Below, in pieces: positions 24,901 through 38,100 of a stretch of 64,000 nucleotides of DNA. A model generated the notes under the pieces. The model did not search any database and was not told the origin of the DNA. It was given only the letters and a program-made list of their open reading frames with translations. A program made the position numbers and the translations under genes. This stretch comes from Steromphala cineraria. Taxonomy: Eukaryota > Mollusca > Gastropoda > Trochida > Trochidae. Positions within the stretch are counted from its first letter, which is position 1. Each line of letters starts with the position of its first letter. The DNA lies in contig OU744737.1 of the NCBI GenBank assembly GCA_916613615.1, forward strand, positions 3,988,001 through 4,052,000, given 5' to 3'.

Positions 24901-25500
24901 TAGAGAGCTGAAAAGATGTTTTAAAACTCCTTGGCCAATGAGGTATTTATATTGTAGGTTTGGTGACCCCTTGACCCCAAATGAGGTCACAGGGGTCAAA
25001 ACCTTAGAACTCGTATTTTTATCTTTCTCTACAGGTCCAAGAGGTCTAGAGGGCTGAAAATATGTCTGTAGACTCCTTGGCCAATGATGAATTTAAATTG
25101 TAGGTTTGGTGACCTCTTGACCCCAAATGAGGTCACAGGGATCAAAAACTGTAAAAACGTTTTTTAATCTTTCTCTCCAGGTCCAAAAGTTCTAGAGAGC
25201 TGAAAAGATGTATTAAAATTCCTTGGCCAATGAGGTATTTAAATTATAGGTTTGGTGACCTCTTGACCCTAAATGAGGTCACAGGGGTCAAAACCATAAA
25301 AATCGTATTTTCATCTTTCTCTCCAGGTCTAAAAGGTCTAGAGGGCTGAAAAGATGTCTGTAGACTCCTTGGCCAATGATGAATCTAAATTGTAGGTTTG
25401 GTGACCTCTTGACCCCAAATGAGGTCACAGGGATCAAAAACTGTAAAAACGTTTTTTCATCTTTCTCTCCAGGTCCAAAAGGTCTAGAGAGCTGAAAAGA
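21967..25500 (+). repeat. Sat-146 higher-order repeat of 1460 bp (10-mer), two and a part copies
   Basis: The marker CACTCCAGGTCCAAAAGG preceding the CCTTAGAACTCGTATTTT variant occurs with AGG at 21,967, 23,427 and 24,887, exactly 1,460 bp apart (10 monomers). The third copy follows the second until roughly 25,390-25,500 and then switches to another variant series. Very high similarity between copies indicates recent block duplication within the array. Confidence 0.85.
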
Positions 25501-27167
25501 TGTTTTAAAACTCCTTGCCCAATGAGGTATTTATATTGTAGGTTTGGTGACCCTTTGACTCCAAATGAGGTCACAGGGGTCAAAAACCTTAAAATCGTAT
25601 TGTCATCTTTCTCTCCAGGTCAAAAAGGTCTAGAGAGCTGAAAAGTTGTCTGTAGACTCCTTGGCCAATGATGAATCTCAATTGTAGGTTTGGTGACCCC
25701 TTGGCCCCAAATGAGGTCACAGGGATCAAAAACTGTAAAAACTTTTTCTCATCTTTCACTCCAGGTCCAAAAGGTCTTGATAGCTGAAAAGATGTTTTAA
25801 AACTCCTTGGCCAATGAGGTATTTATATTGTAGGTTTGATGACCTCTTGACCACAAATGAGGTCACAAGGGTCAAAACCTTAACAAATCGTATTTTCATC
25901 TTCCTCTCCAGGTTCAATACTTCAAGAGGGCTGAAAAGTTGTCTGTATACTCCTTGACCAATGATGACTCTAAATTGTAGGTTTGGTGACCCCTTGACCC
26001 CAAATGAGGTCACAGGTCTCAAAACCTTAAAAATCGCATTTTCATCTTTCTCTCCAGGTCCAAAAGGTCTATAGAGCTGAAAAGTTGTCTGTAGACTCCT
26101 TGGCCAAAGATGAATCAAAATTGTAGGTTTGGTGACCCCTTGACCCCAAATGAGGTCACAAGGATCAAAACCTTAAAAATCGCATTTTCATCTTTCTCTC
26201 CAGGTCCAAAAGGTATATAGAGCTGAAAAGTTGTCTGTAGACTCCTTGGCCAAAGATGAATCAAAATTGTAGGTTTTGGACCTCTTGACCACAAATGAAG
26301 TCACAAGGGTCAAAACCTTAAACATCGTATTTTCATCTTCCTCTCCAGGTCCAAAACTTCAAGAGGGCTGAAAAGTTGTCTGTAGACTCATTGACCAATG
26401 ATGAATCTAAATTGTAGATTTGGTAACCCCTTGACCCCAAATGAGGTCACAAGGATCAAAAACTGTAAAAACGTTTTATAATCTTTCTCTCCAGGTCTAA
26501 AAGGACTAGAGAGCTGAACAGATATTTTAAAACTCCTTGGCCAATGAGGTATTTATATTGTAGGTTTGGTGACCCCTTGACCCCAAATGAGGTCACAGGG
26601 GTCAAAACCTTAAAAATCGTATTTTCATCTTTCTCTCCAGGTCCAAAAGGTCTAGACAGCTGAAAAGTTGTCTGTAGATTCCTTTGGCCAATGATGAATC
26701 AAAATTGTAGGTTTGGTGACCCCTTGACCCCAAATGAGGTCACAGGGATCAAAAACCGTAAAAACGTTTTTTCATCTTTCACTCCAGGTCCAAAAGGTCT
26801 AGAGAGCTGAAAAGATGTTTTAAAACTCCTTGGCCAATGAGGTATTTTTATTGTAGGTTTGGTGACCATTTGACTCCAATTGAGGTCACAGGGGTCAAAA
26901 CCTTAAAAATCGTATTTTCATCTTTCACTCCAGGTGAGAAAGGCCTAGAGAGTTGAAATGTTGTCTGTAGATTCCTTGGCCAATGATGAATCTAAATTGT
27001 AGGTTTAGTGACCCCTTGAGCCCAAATGAGGTCACAACAGTCAAAAACCTTAAGAACTTTTTTTCCATCTTTCACTCCAGGTCCAAAAGGTCTAGAGAGC
27101 TGAAATGTTGTCTGTCTGTTAATTTAAGGTTTGGTGACCGTAAAAACGTTTTTTCATCTTTCACTCA

Positions 27168-30100
27168 TAATGTAATACTAAGGATTGACTATTTTAAGTG
27201 GGCGTGTCCCAGACATCTTTAATTTTAATTTTATTTTTAGCAAAAGACAGATATCACATGTTAAGTCACTCATTTTTTACAGTTTAGATGTAAAATATAT
27301 TGATTCGCTACAATATTCATGTCTGGAAACTCTTGAATCTTAAAAAACTTTCCTCCTAATACTGCAATGCCAAGGATTGACTATTTTAAGTGGGCGTGTC
27401 TCAGATGTCTTTAATTTTCGTTTGATTCTTAGCACAAGACAGATATCACATGTTCAGTCACTCATTTCTTACAGTTTAGATGAAAAATATGCTGGTTGGA
27501 TACAATACCTATATCTAGAAACTCTTGAACCTGAAAAAACATCCTCCTAATACTGCAATACCAAGGATTGAGCATTTCATGAGGGCATGTTTCAGACGTC
27601 TTCAATGTTGAGTTGATTCTTAGCAAAAGACAGAAATCACATGTTCAGTTACTCATTTCTGACACTTTAAGTGTAAAATATGCTGGTTGGATACAATACC
27701 TATGTCTAGAAACTCTTAAATCTGAAAAAATTCCTCCTAATACTGCAATGCCAAGGATTGAATATTTTAAGTGGGCGTCTCAGACGTCTTTAACTTTTGT
27801 TTAAGTCTAAGCAAAAGACAGATATCACATGTTCTGTCACTCATTTCTAACACTTTAGATGTAAAATATGCTGGTTGGATACAATATCCATGTCTCGAAA
27901 CTCTTAAAACGGAAAAACTTTCCTCCTAATACTGCAATGCCAAGGATTGACTATTTTAAGTGGGCGTGTCTCAGACGTCTTTAACTTTCGTTTAAGTCTA
28001 AGCAAAAGACAGATATCACATGTTCTGTCACTCATTTCTAACACTTTAGATGTAAAATATGCTGGTTGGATACAATATCCATGTCTAGAAACTCTTAAAA
28101 CGGAAAAACTTTCCTCCTAATACTGCAATGCCAAGGATTGACTATTTTAAGTGGGCGTGTCTCAGACGTCTTTAATTTTCGTTTTATTCTTAGCAAAAGA
28201 CAGATATCACATGTTCAGTCACTCATTTCTAACACTTTAGATGTAAAATATGCTGGTTGGATACAATATCCATGTCTAGAAACTCTTAAAACGGAAAAAC
28301 TTTCCTCCTAATACTGCAATGCCAAGGATTGACTATTTTAAGTGGGCGTGTCTCAGACGTCTTTAACTTTCGTTTAAGTCTAAGCAAAAGACAGATATCA
28401 CATGTTCTGTCACTCATTTCTAACACTTTAGATGTAAAATATGCAGGTTGGATACAATATCCATGTCTAGAAACTCTTAAAACGGAAAAACTTTCCTCCT
28501 AATACTGCAATGCCAAGGATTGACTATTTTAAGCGGGCGTGTCTGAGATGTCTTTACTTTTGAGTTGATTCTTAGCAAAAGACAGATATCACATGATCAG
28601 TCACTCAATTCTAATACTTTAGATGTAAAATATGCTGGTTGGATACAATATCCATGTCTAGAAACTCTTAAAACGGAAAAACTTTCCTCCTAATACTGCA
28701 ATGCCAAGGATTGACTATTTTAAGTGGGCGTGTCTCAGACGTCTTTAATTTTCTTTTGTTTCTTAGCAAAAGATAGATATCACATTTTCTGTCACTCATT
28801 TCTAACACTTTAGATGTAAAATATGCTGGTTGGATACAATATCCATGTCTCGAAACTCTTCAAACGGAAAAACTTTCCTCCTAATACTGCAATGCCAAGG
28901 ATTGACTTTGTTAAGTGGGCGTGTCTCAGACGTCTTTAATTTTGAGTTGATTTTTAGCAAAAGACAGATATCACATGTTCAGTCACTAATTTCTTACAGT
29001 TTAGATGTAAAATATATTGGTTAGTTACAACATCAATGTCAAGCAACTCTTGAATGTGAAAAAAACCTCCTACTAATAATGCAATGCCAAGGATTGACTA
29101 TTTTAAGTGGGCGTGTCTCAGACGTCTTTAATTTTGAGTTGATTCTTAGCAAAAGACAGATATCACAAGTTCAGTTACTCATTTCTTACAGTTTAGATGT
29201 AAAATATATTTGATAGTTACAACATCAATGTCAAGCAACTCTTGAATGTGAAAAAACATCCTCCTAAAACTGCAATACCAAGGATTGAGTATTTCATGAG
29301 GGCATGTCTCAGATGTCTTAAATTTTAAGTTGATTCTTAGCAAAAGACAGATATCACATGTTCAGTCACTCATTTCTAACACTTTAGATGTAAAATATGC
29401 TGGTTGGATACAATGTCCATGTCTAGAATCTCTTAAAACGGAAAAAGTTTCCTCCTAATACTGCAATGCCAAGGCTTGACTATTTTAAGTGGGCGTGTTT
29501 CAGACGTCTTGAACTTTCGTTTAAGTCTAAGCAAAAGACAGATCTCACATGTTCTGTCACTCATTTCTAACACTTTAGATGTAAAATATGCTGGTTGGAT
29601 ACAATGTCCATGTCTAGAAACTCTTAAATCTGAAAAAATTCCTCCTAATACTGCAATGCCAAGGATTGAATATTTTAAGTGGGCGTCTCAGACGTCTTTA
29701 ACTTTTGTTTAAGTCTAAGCAAAAGACAGATATCACATGTTCTGTCACTCATTTCTAACACTTTAGATGTAAAATATGCTGGTTGGATACAATATCCATG
29801 TCTCGAAACTCTTAAAACGGAAAAACTTTCCTCCTAATACTGCAATGCCAAGGATTGACTATTTTAAGTGGGCGTGTCTCAGACGTCTTTAACTTTCGTT
29901 TAAGTCTAAGCAAAAGACAGATATCACATGTTCTGTCACTCATTTCTAACACTTTAGATGTAAAATATGCTGGTTGGATACAATATCCATGTCTCGAAAC
30001 TCTTAAAACGGAAAAACTTTCCTCCTAATACTGCAATGCCAAGGATTGACTATTTTAAGTGGGCGTGTCTCAGACGTCTTTAATTTTCGTTTGATTCTTA

Positions 30101-32660
30101 GCAAAAGATAGATATCACATTTTCTGTCACTCATTTCTAACACTTTAGATGTAAAATATGCTGGTTGGATACAATATCCATGTCTCGAAACTCTTCAAAC
30201 GGAAAAACTTTCCTCCTAATACTGCAATGCCAAGGATTGACTTTGTTAAGTGGGCGTGTCTCAGACGTCTTTAATTTTCGTTTTATTCTTAGCAAAAGAC
30301 AGATATCACATGTTCAGTCACTCATTTCTAACACTTTAGATGTAAAATATGCTGGTTGGATACAATATCCATGTCTAGAAACTCTTAAAACGGAAAAACT
30401 TTCCTCCTAATATTGCAATGCCAAGGATTGACTATTTTAAGTGGGCGTGTCTCAGACGTCTTTAACTTTTGTTTAAGTCTAAGCAAAAGACAGATATCAC
30501 ATGTTCTGTCACTCATTTCTAACACTTTAGATGTAAAATATGCTGGTTGGATACAATATCCATGTCTAGAAACTCTTAAAACGGAAAAACTTTCCTCCTA
30601 ATACTGCAATGCCAAGGATTGACTATTTTAAGTGGGCGTGTCTCAGATGTCTTTACTTTTCGTTTGATTCCTAGCAAAAGACAGATATCACATGATCAGT
30701 CACTCAATTCTAATACTTTAGATGTAAAATATGCTGGTTGGATACAATATCCATGTCTAGAAACTCTTAAAACGGAAAAACTTTCCTCCTAATACTGCAA
30801 TGCCAAGGATTGACTATTTTAAGTGGGCGTGTCTCAGACGTCTTTAATTTTCGTTTGTTTCTTAGCAAAAGATAGATATCACATTTTCTGTCACTCATTT
30901 CTAACACTTTAGATGTAAAATATGCTGGTTGGATACAATATCCATGTCTCGAAACTCTTCAAACGGAAAAACTTTCCTCCTAATACTGCAATGCCAAGGA
31001 TTGACTTTGTTAAGTGGGCGTGTCTCAGACGTCTTTAATTTTTGTTTGTTTCTTAGCAAAAGATAGATATCACATTTTCTGTCACTCATTTCTAACACTT
31101 TAGATGTAAAATATGCTGGTTGGATACAATATCCATGTCTCGAAACTCTTCAAACGGAAAAACTTTCCTCCTAATACTGCAATGCCAAGGATTGACTTTG
31201 TTAAGTGGGCGTGTCTCAGACGTCTTTAATTTTGAGTTGATTCTTAGCAAAAGACAGATATCACATGTTCAGTCACTAATTTCTTACAGTTTAGATGTAA
31301 AATATATTGGTTAGTTACAACATCAATGTCAAGCAACTCTTGAATGTGAAAAAAACCTCCTACTAATACTGCAATGCCAAGGATTGACTATTTTAAGTGG
31401 GCGTGTCTCAGACGTCTTTAATTTTGAGTTGATTCTTAGCAAAAGACAGATATCACAAGTTCAGTTACTCATTTCTTACAGTTTAGATGTAAAATATATT
31501 TGATAGTTACAACATCAATGTCAAGCAACTCTTGAATGTGAAAAAACATCCTCCTAAAACTGCAATACCAAGGATTGAGTATTTCATGAGGGCATGTCTC
31601 AGATGTCTTAAATTTTAAGTTGATTCTTAGCAAAAGACAGATATCACATGTTCAGTCACTCATTTCTAACACTTTAGATGTAAAATATGCTGGTTGGATA
31701 CAATATCCATGTCTAGAAACTCTTAAAACGGAAAAACTTTCCTCCTAATACTGCAATGCCAAGGATTGACTATTTTAAGTGGGCGTGTCTCAGACGTCTT
31801 TAACTTTCGTTTAAGTCTAAGCAAAAGACAGATATCACATGTTCTGTCACTCATTTCTAACACTTTAGATGTAAAATATGCTGGTTGGATACAATGTCCA
31901 TGTCTAGAAACTCTTAAAACGGAAAAACTTTCCTCCTAATACTGCAATGCCAAGGATTGACTATTTTAAGTGGGCGTGTCTCAGACGTCTTTAATTTTCT
32001 TTTGTTTCTTAGCAAAAGATAGATATCACATTTTCTGTCACTCATTTCTAACACTTTAGATGTAAAATATGCTGGTTGGATACAATATCCATGTCTCGAA
32101 ACTCTTCAAACGGAAAAACTTTCCTCCTAATACTGCAATGCCAAGGATTGACTTTGTTAAGTGGGCGTGTCTCAGACGTCTTTAATTTTGAGTTGATTTT
32201 TAGCAAAAGACAGATATCACATGTTCAGTCACTAATTTCTTACAGTTTAGATGTAAAATATATTGGTTAGTTACAACATCAATGTCAAGCAACTCTTGAA
32301 TGTGAAAAAAACCTCCTACTAATAATGCAATGCCAAGGATTGACTATTTTAAGTGGGCGTGTCTCAGACGTCTTTAGTTTTGAGTTGATTCTTAGCAAAA
32401 GACAGATATCACAAGTTCAGTTACTCATTTCTTACAGTTTAGATGTAAAATATATTTGATAGTTACAACATCAATGTCAAGCAACTCTTGAATGTGAAAA
32501 AACATCCTCCTAAAACTGCAATACCAAGGATTGAGTATTTCATGAGGGCATGTCTCAGATGTCTTAAATTTTAAGTTGATTCTTAGCAAAAGACAGATAT
32601 CACATGTTCAGTCACTCATTTCTAACACTTTAGATGTAAAATATGCTGGTTGGATACAAT
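27168..32660 (+). repeat. Satellite array sat-191, left segment (~29 monomers)
   Basis: The word CAATGCCAAGGATTGAC recurs at 27,935, 28,126, 28,317 and onward, a 191-bp monomer. Its parts in order are CTATTTTAAGTGGGCGTG, TCTCAGACGTCTTTAA, a variable segment, AGCAAAAGACAGATATCACA, CACTTTAGATGTAAAATATG and TGGTTGGATACAATATCC. The first four or so monomers after the junction are clearly more diverged than the rest. Monomer subtypes are marked by the segment after GTCTTTAA and by TCTCGAAAC versus TCTAGAAAC. It shares no evident sequence with sat-146. No gene is present, and the short open frames recur only because the monomer does. Confidence 0.96.
32658..32660. repeat. Left target-site duplication AAT
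   Basis: Left array sequence ends GGTTGGATACAAT at 32,660. Right array sequence resumes AATGTCCATGTCTAG at 41,515. An uninterrupted monomer elsewhere (for example near 44,383) reads GATACAATGTCCATG. AAT is therefore present once in the empty site and twice around the insertion, a 3-bp duplication. Confidence 0.75.
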
Positions 32661-32850
32661 CACGTGAAGAAAAATGCTCGTATACTGGACCAGTATACGT
32701 CAGTTAACCACCCTAATATACTGAGGTATACTAATTAGGAAACCACCCTAATTTACTGACGTATACTGGTCAGTATACTCTGAATTTCCATAGCTCAGTA
32801 TATCTCAGTATATCTCAGTATATCTCAGTATATCTCAGTTTACGTCAGGA
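32661..32850. repeat. Left subterminal repeat region of the large element
   Basis: Interrupted palindromes CGTATACTGG/CCAGTATACG (32,679-32,699) and GTATACTGGTCAGTATAC (32,761-32,778) flank further GAGGTATACT units. Five or so tandem CTCAGTATAT units follow at about 32,793-32,840. The segment ACCCTAATTTACTGA before the second palindrome has an inverted counterpart at the right end. Such arrays serve as transposase-binding sites in CACTA elements; that role is inferred here. Confidence 0.75.
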
Positions 32851-34223
32851 CGTGCTCAGTTACACAAATTCAAGATACATTTGATTTTTGTGTTATTTAT
32901 AATGTAGTATTTATATATTGTTTGGTTTATTCCAGCTGCAATTCTTCTAATCGAACTTTTAGTTAGATAAATAGATAAATGTGATAGATAACGTACGACA
33001 CCATAAACCCAAATGAACTACTCGTTTTTAAATGAGTTGTGTAGTACTGTGTACACAATTGAATTTATCGGCGGGTCAAAGTGAGTAATAACATTGATAG
33101 GATAGAGTAAAAACCATTAAAAGTGAATTAGATTTGAAGGTCATAAACTAAATGATTTTGTGACAATGTTTCAGATTCTGTAATATCGTATGGAAACAGG
33201 TCTGAAGTATCGCTAGGGGAGAATGAACAGTTATGAAATAACACTTTTACTGATTTATTCATGACTTAAATTAGCCTTACATAGATATCATAATAGAAAT
33301 TTAAATACCGATGGATATCTATATCAATGCGGCTTATTAAACCTTGTTCTTTAAGCGTAATATTGTGGACTATTCAATATAAAGTGAAATTCATCTTCAA
33401 CATCGTCTTGGCAATAAACGTGTTGATCTGGATAACTGGCTAAAATCAAGAATCCTTTTTTTTCAAATAACTCCCAATAAAAAGTCTCTAATAATCTAAA
33501 CATTGCAGGATATTGTGAAATATTAATATCAATGGTTGGTGGAATGCTTTTTCATATCATTTTAGAAATAGGTATCCATTGGTTTACACAGTATTATTAG
33601 ATCTTACCTTGTTACGTATCCATGAAGCTTCCAATAAGAACATATATAGTACAGATCCAATTGCACATTATATCCCCTTGTGTTACCAGAATCCACATGC
33701 TTTTCATGTCAAATGACATGGCAAGATTATGTCAAAATATTTATGCATGGCTTGTGTGTGATTATTGGTTGCTAAGATGGGTCTTGGTTAACCTCTAACA
33801 TCTGATTGGATAACTAGATAAGAGAGAACAGTGACAAACAATGTCTCGAGTATTACTCACCTGTCAGCGTGGATGGTCAATACATGTGTCAATCTGTCTA
33901 ATTGACGCCATAAGCTAATGAGGAAATGGTATGTCTACTTGACACCAATAGTTAATGAGGGCTGAATGCTACAAAAACAGATTCCAATATACTGCTTACA
34001 TTGATGAGCTTGTCTTTGAAAAGACAAATACATAACTGAATACATAGATACAGATATACAGGAACAGATATAGAAGAAGAAGATTTATTTCTGTCTCACT
34101 CGTAGGTTACATAAAAGTGTAAAATACAGATAGTTTGTACAAAGTAACTACGACCAATCATATATAAGTGAAACATATTTCTTTACACCATTCTTTACTG
34201 TTTATTTACTTACTATTCATAAG

Positions 34224-34257
34224 CCCCCCCCCCCCCCCCCCCCCCCACCCCCCCTCC
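34224..34257 (+). repeat. Poly-C tract (23 C, then A, C7, T, CC)
   Basis: An uninterrupted run of 23 cytosines at 34,224-34,246 continues as A, seven C, T and CC. The complementary strand is G-rich and could fold as a G-quadruplex. Homopolymers of this length are prone to sequencing and replication error, so the exact length is uncertain. Confidence 0.85.
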
Positions 34258-35939
34258 ACTCTATTCCAAATTCTAAATTAATTTTAACCACTTTAGAACT
34301 TTTATTAATTTTACTTGGGTGTCTAAGACCTATTCTAAATTTCGCGGTTTTAAAGAAAGAACACATAAAAATAAAATCAAATATAATTAATATTTCCCTT
34401 TTGTTGCATATATCTTTAGCCCAGTTTTTTTTTATAGTTTTGTACAAAAAGACATGACAACCTAAAATGAGTTAAAGATAATGATTTATTTTGATGCCGG
34501 TATGCATCCTTGAAATAATTATTTCCACAAGATTATTATCAAACAAGTTTTAGTTTAAAAAGTTAAATGTAATATTTCGAATTAACTGATTAAAAAATTA
34601 AAAAGGCAGAATGCATGTCAGTGCTAAGGGATGTATTATTTGTCTCTTGTCTTTTGGCGGCTCATACATGTTTTATTGTATTTTATCAAGTGCCAATTTT
34701 GTTGAAGATGAAACATAAAGAAACAAATTCTCTCTCTCTGTTTGATTTTTAGAGGAATTATAGGAAAAGTTTAATGAAATTTAAGACAAAATTACTTTTG
34801 TGACTTTGATATTGTTGAAATTGATGAAATTTGGAATTTAATTTTTAACTTTGATGTTAATAATACTTTAAGGAAGAATTTTTTAAAAAAAAGATTAATG
34901 TAACACCGACAATTTTCAAAATATGTAAAAGAAATGAAATTGTTATCCCATTCATACATTCAAATTGATTATGTCATACCCCTTAATGGCCAGTTGTAAT
35001 GATCCTAATCAGTAATGACTGCCCTCAACTAGAAGTGCTTAATCAATGAACTATGGCAAAGATTGACAAATATGCATGTGGTTTAAACACAAAAGAAGGA
35101 ACCGGATTGGTAAACAACCAAATGTTTATATTTATACCGCGCGGAAATATACATGTTCTAGTTCGCCTCGATAATGTAATAAAAAACATGTTATTGTGTG
35201 TATCTATGAATAAAAAAGTAAAACTTTATTACCTTTAAACAAGACCAGGGTCGAAAATGAAAGTTAAAGGACGTCAGATTGCTCATGTTCAAAACATTGA
35301 GGTCTTGTCTTGGGTTATTTTATTGCTTTGAATGTGATATCCCCTGTAGTGAAATCCCCTGAAGAAATGTGATTGAAAATACAGAAATTCAAAAACTAAT
35401 CAAATTTCCACAAATCAGTTTTAAAATCAGTAGCCCAACGTCAGGAATGCATGTTGGTATGAATTAACAGAGACTATATTAAAATCTCGAGTGTTCCTTT
35501 GAGTAGTATATTACAATTGCATATCACACTTTAAGTTCTAAAGAAAATAGACTTGATCTACGTTCTCTGATTATAGGGCAGTAAATTGTTTTATCTTTTT
35601 TTGTATCAAAATGTATTATGATTTAAACATATTTTATTCATGAAAAGACATGAATGGATTGGCCAACAAGCACCGAGGTGCTTATATTAAGGCCGCTCCA
35701 AAATAATTACATATGAAAAATATACAATGAATAATTACCAGTCACGCATGTCATACATTTTATAAGCTTCAAAAATAGTGATTATGCATGAATAAGATTG
35801 TTTGTTTGGCAGTCAATATATAAGTGCTTATGGAATGTCAAATCGATCAGATTTTATAATGAAATGATGAATAGATTTCAATAATTTGTCTAGATCATTG
35901 TTTTATCATATTAGGTTATATGAATTTACAAATGTATTA

Positions 35940-38100
35940 ACTAAGACATTTCAATATTGACGAATTAAATATAATCCATCAATTACCAATACAAGTGCCT
36001 GTACCTGAAAACGAAGTACCTGTAGGCAATACACATTTAAAGGGCAGACCCGCACGAGGACATATTTACTAACGAGACTTTTATTACAGGGCCATAAAAA
36101 GTTCAAAGATACAGAGACAATGACTTGTTGGGTTGAGGTGTTTTCTTGACATATGCTGGAATATTCCAGCATGGTTAAAAATCTTTACATATCTATTATC
36201 GTAATGTGTCTATATCCGTTCCACTTACAATTTATAAACATGAAATAATTGTAGTATTTTCTTTTTGTGACTTGCAACTTGATTATGAAGAATGTTCACG
36301 TACCACAAAAAGGAATTAAAAAAAAAGAAATGTTCACGTTATATAATCTTAAACGGTTCAGACATCAAACTATATTTATAATAAAAATATGTGATAAAAG
36401 GGAATGTTAATTCAGGAACAAATAACTGACATTCTCAGTAAAACGCATTAAAATGTAATAACTTTACAAGATAATAATTACAAATAAAGATTCATATATT
36501 TTTTGGTCTGTAATTTATCTTATAAATCACAGAAATTATACAATCATAGAAAGACAAAACATCATTTACATTCTATTTGTTTTAAAAAGGCATGATTCTG
36601 TCTTAGAGACATAAAATAGGTTAAAATGCTTATCCATGTCACAGAGTGTATCTAATAACATGCAATATTATCATTATGCTATATTATATATTCCTGGTGT
36701 TTAGGTATTTCTGTTCAAATTTTGTTTTATTATTTTAATAACCACACTGGGATTTATATTTGAAATATGTTGAAAGATAGTTTAAATAAATATTTTCGGT
36801 TTATGGAGTCAGCGTTTGCCTTGATATGTAAATTCATGTGTTTACGTAAGTTAATCACAGAGAACCATACCTATAACTATATATATAACTATTAAGACCG
36901 TTTTAAAAAAAACATTTTTAGCAACAAACCTCATAGATATAGAGATTACGATATTAGGAAGAAAAAATGAATTTGTATTACATCAAAAGATAAAAGACGC
37001 CATTTATTTTCTGCCAAAATATATGTTAAAATAAACACAAGTATACACTAGTGAAGAAAGTCTAGATAACATTTGCTTCAGTGGGCTTATCTTCACTTCT
37101 TTATTATAAAAGAGATTTCTGTAAAACAAACATCAAAAACAATCATTTATCATAGTTATTGGATAGTCACTTATTATGTGAATGGCATATCACCCTTGCT
37201 TTTTGAGAAATTATTTTTTACCTACTTCATAAATCGACAAATCAAGTAATATGAATTTGCAAATCTAATTAGAAAAGAAATCATAATTTTGACATATAAA
37301 TCGAATTCAGCAACTAAGTATCTGCATTTGCAAACGAGATACATGTAGGCAACACAAATACTTTGCTGAACCAGGCGGGACACCTCGAGATTTTTATTAC
37401 CGGGTCATAAAAAGATCAAAGACAGTGAAATTATCTTTGAGGCGTTTGTGAGAAGTTTCTTAAATTATCTTTGAATAACTCAAAACAATGATTTATATTG
37501 TTATATATAATGATATGATATTTAATATAATGTGAATAAATGAATGTCCTTATATAAATAATAGATACATGAATTTCGTTGTATAGATAAATAGATAAAT
37601 AATATTCACGTATTCCATCTTGAAGTTGCGTGAGATCAATAAATCTTTATTTCAGTACTTATAAGGCCTCATGCCTGTAGAAGTTATTTTCTTCAAAAAC
37701 ATTTGTTCTAGATAACATTACATAATATATATACATGTAATAACTGAGTATTGCTATTTGTTGATAAGAAGATATTTTCCCGTAGATTTTTTTATACTTG
37801 GAAGATGCATAGTCAAGGTACGAATTAACAACATCCTTCATTATTCTCAGTTTTAAGAAAAATAATTCAAACATACAAATCAGTTAAAAACACTGTTGTA
37901 CATACTAAATGTTTAAATATATTTTTTGCCTCTCCGATGAGATTTATTAATTACTGTAAATACATAGTCAGAGGGAAACAAAATGATATTCACAGTTCAT
38001 TTGTTTTAAAAGGGTTAATTCTACATTATAAACGTAAGTCTTTGTTACCAAAGTTGAAAATATAAAGTAAAACAGTAGATGACGCATTCAAGGACCTAGG
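35940..38100 (+). repeat. Diverged direct duplication inside the large element
   Basis: A segment around 35,960-36,160 resembles one around 37,280-37,460. Shared blocks in the same order are GTACCTGTAGGCAATACACA versus ATACATGTAGGCAACACAAA, CGAGACTTTTATTAC versus CGAGATTTTTATTAC, and GGSYCATAAAAAGWTCAAAGA. Blocks near 36,540-36,620 and 37,965-38,040 (CATTTGTTTTAAAARGG) also correspond. Two old copies of a module of about 1.3-1.4 kb seem to lie in tandem. Neither contains a recognisable gene. Confidence 0.6.

Larger units (their letters stand above)
13960..27167 (+). repeat. Satellite array sat-146 (~90 monomers of ~146 bp)
   Basis: The word AGGTCCAAAAGGTC or a close variant recurs at 14,084, 14,228, 14,374, 14,521, 14,667, 14,813 and 14,959 and onward, giving a monomer of 144-147 bp, usually 146. 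Two alternating types form ~292-bp dimers. Type A has GATGTTTTAAAACTCC and CAATGAGGTATTTA; type B has TTGTCTGTAGACTCC and CAATGATGAATC. Every monomer carries a conserved TGACCCC/GAGGTCA block. Edge monomers (before ~14,250 and after ~26,900) are more diverged than the interior, as usual for arrays kept uniform by unequal exchange. Open frames on both strands are by-products of repetition. The monomer length is close to nucleosome core DNA. Confidence 0.96.

Noticed and set aside
13979..26118. Minus-strand open frames in sat-146 repeating DPCDLIWGQGVTKP-like text
   Set aside because: These are translations of the tandem repeat. Length and frame change with single-base differences between monomers and there is no consistent start or end.
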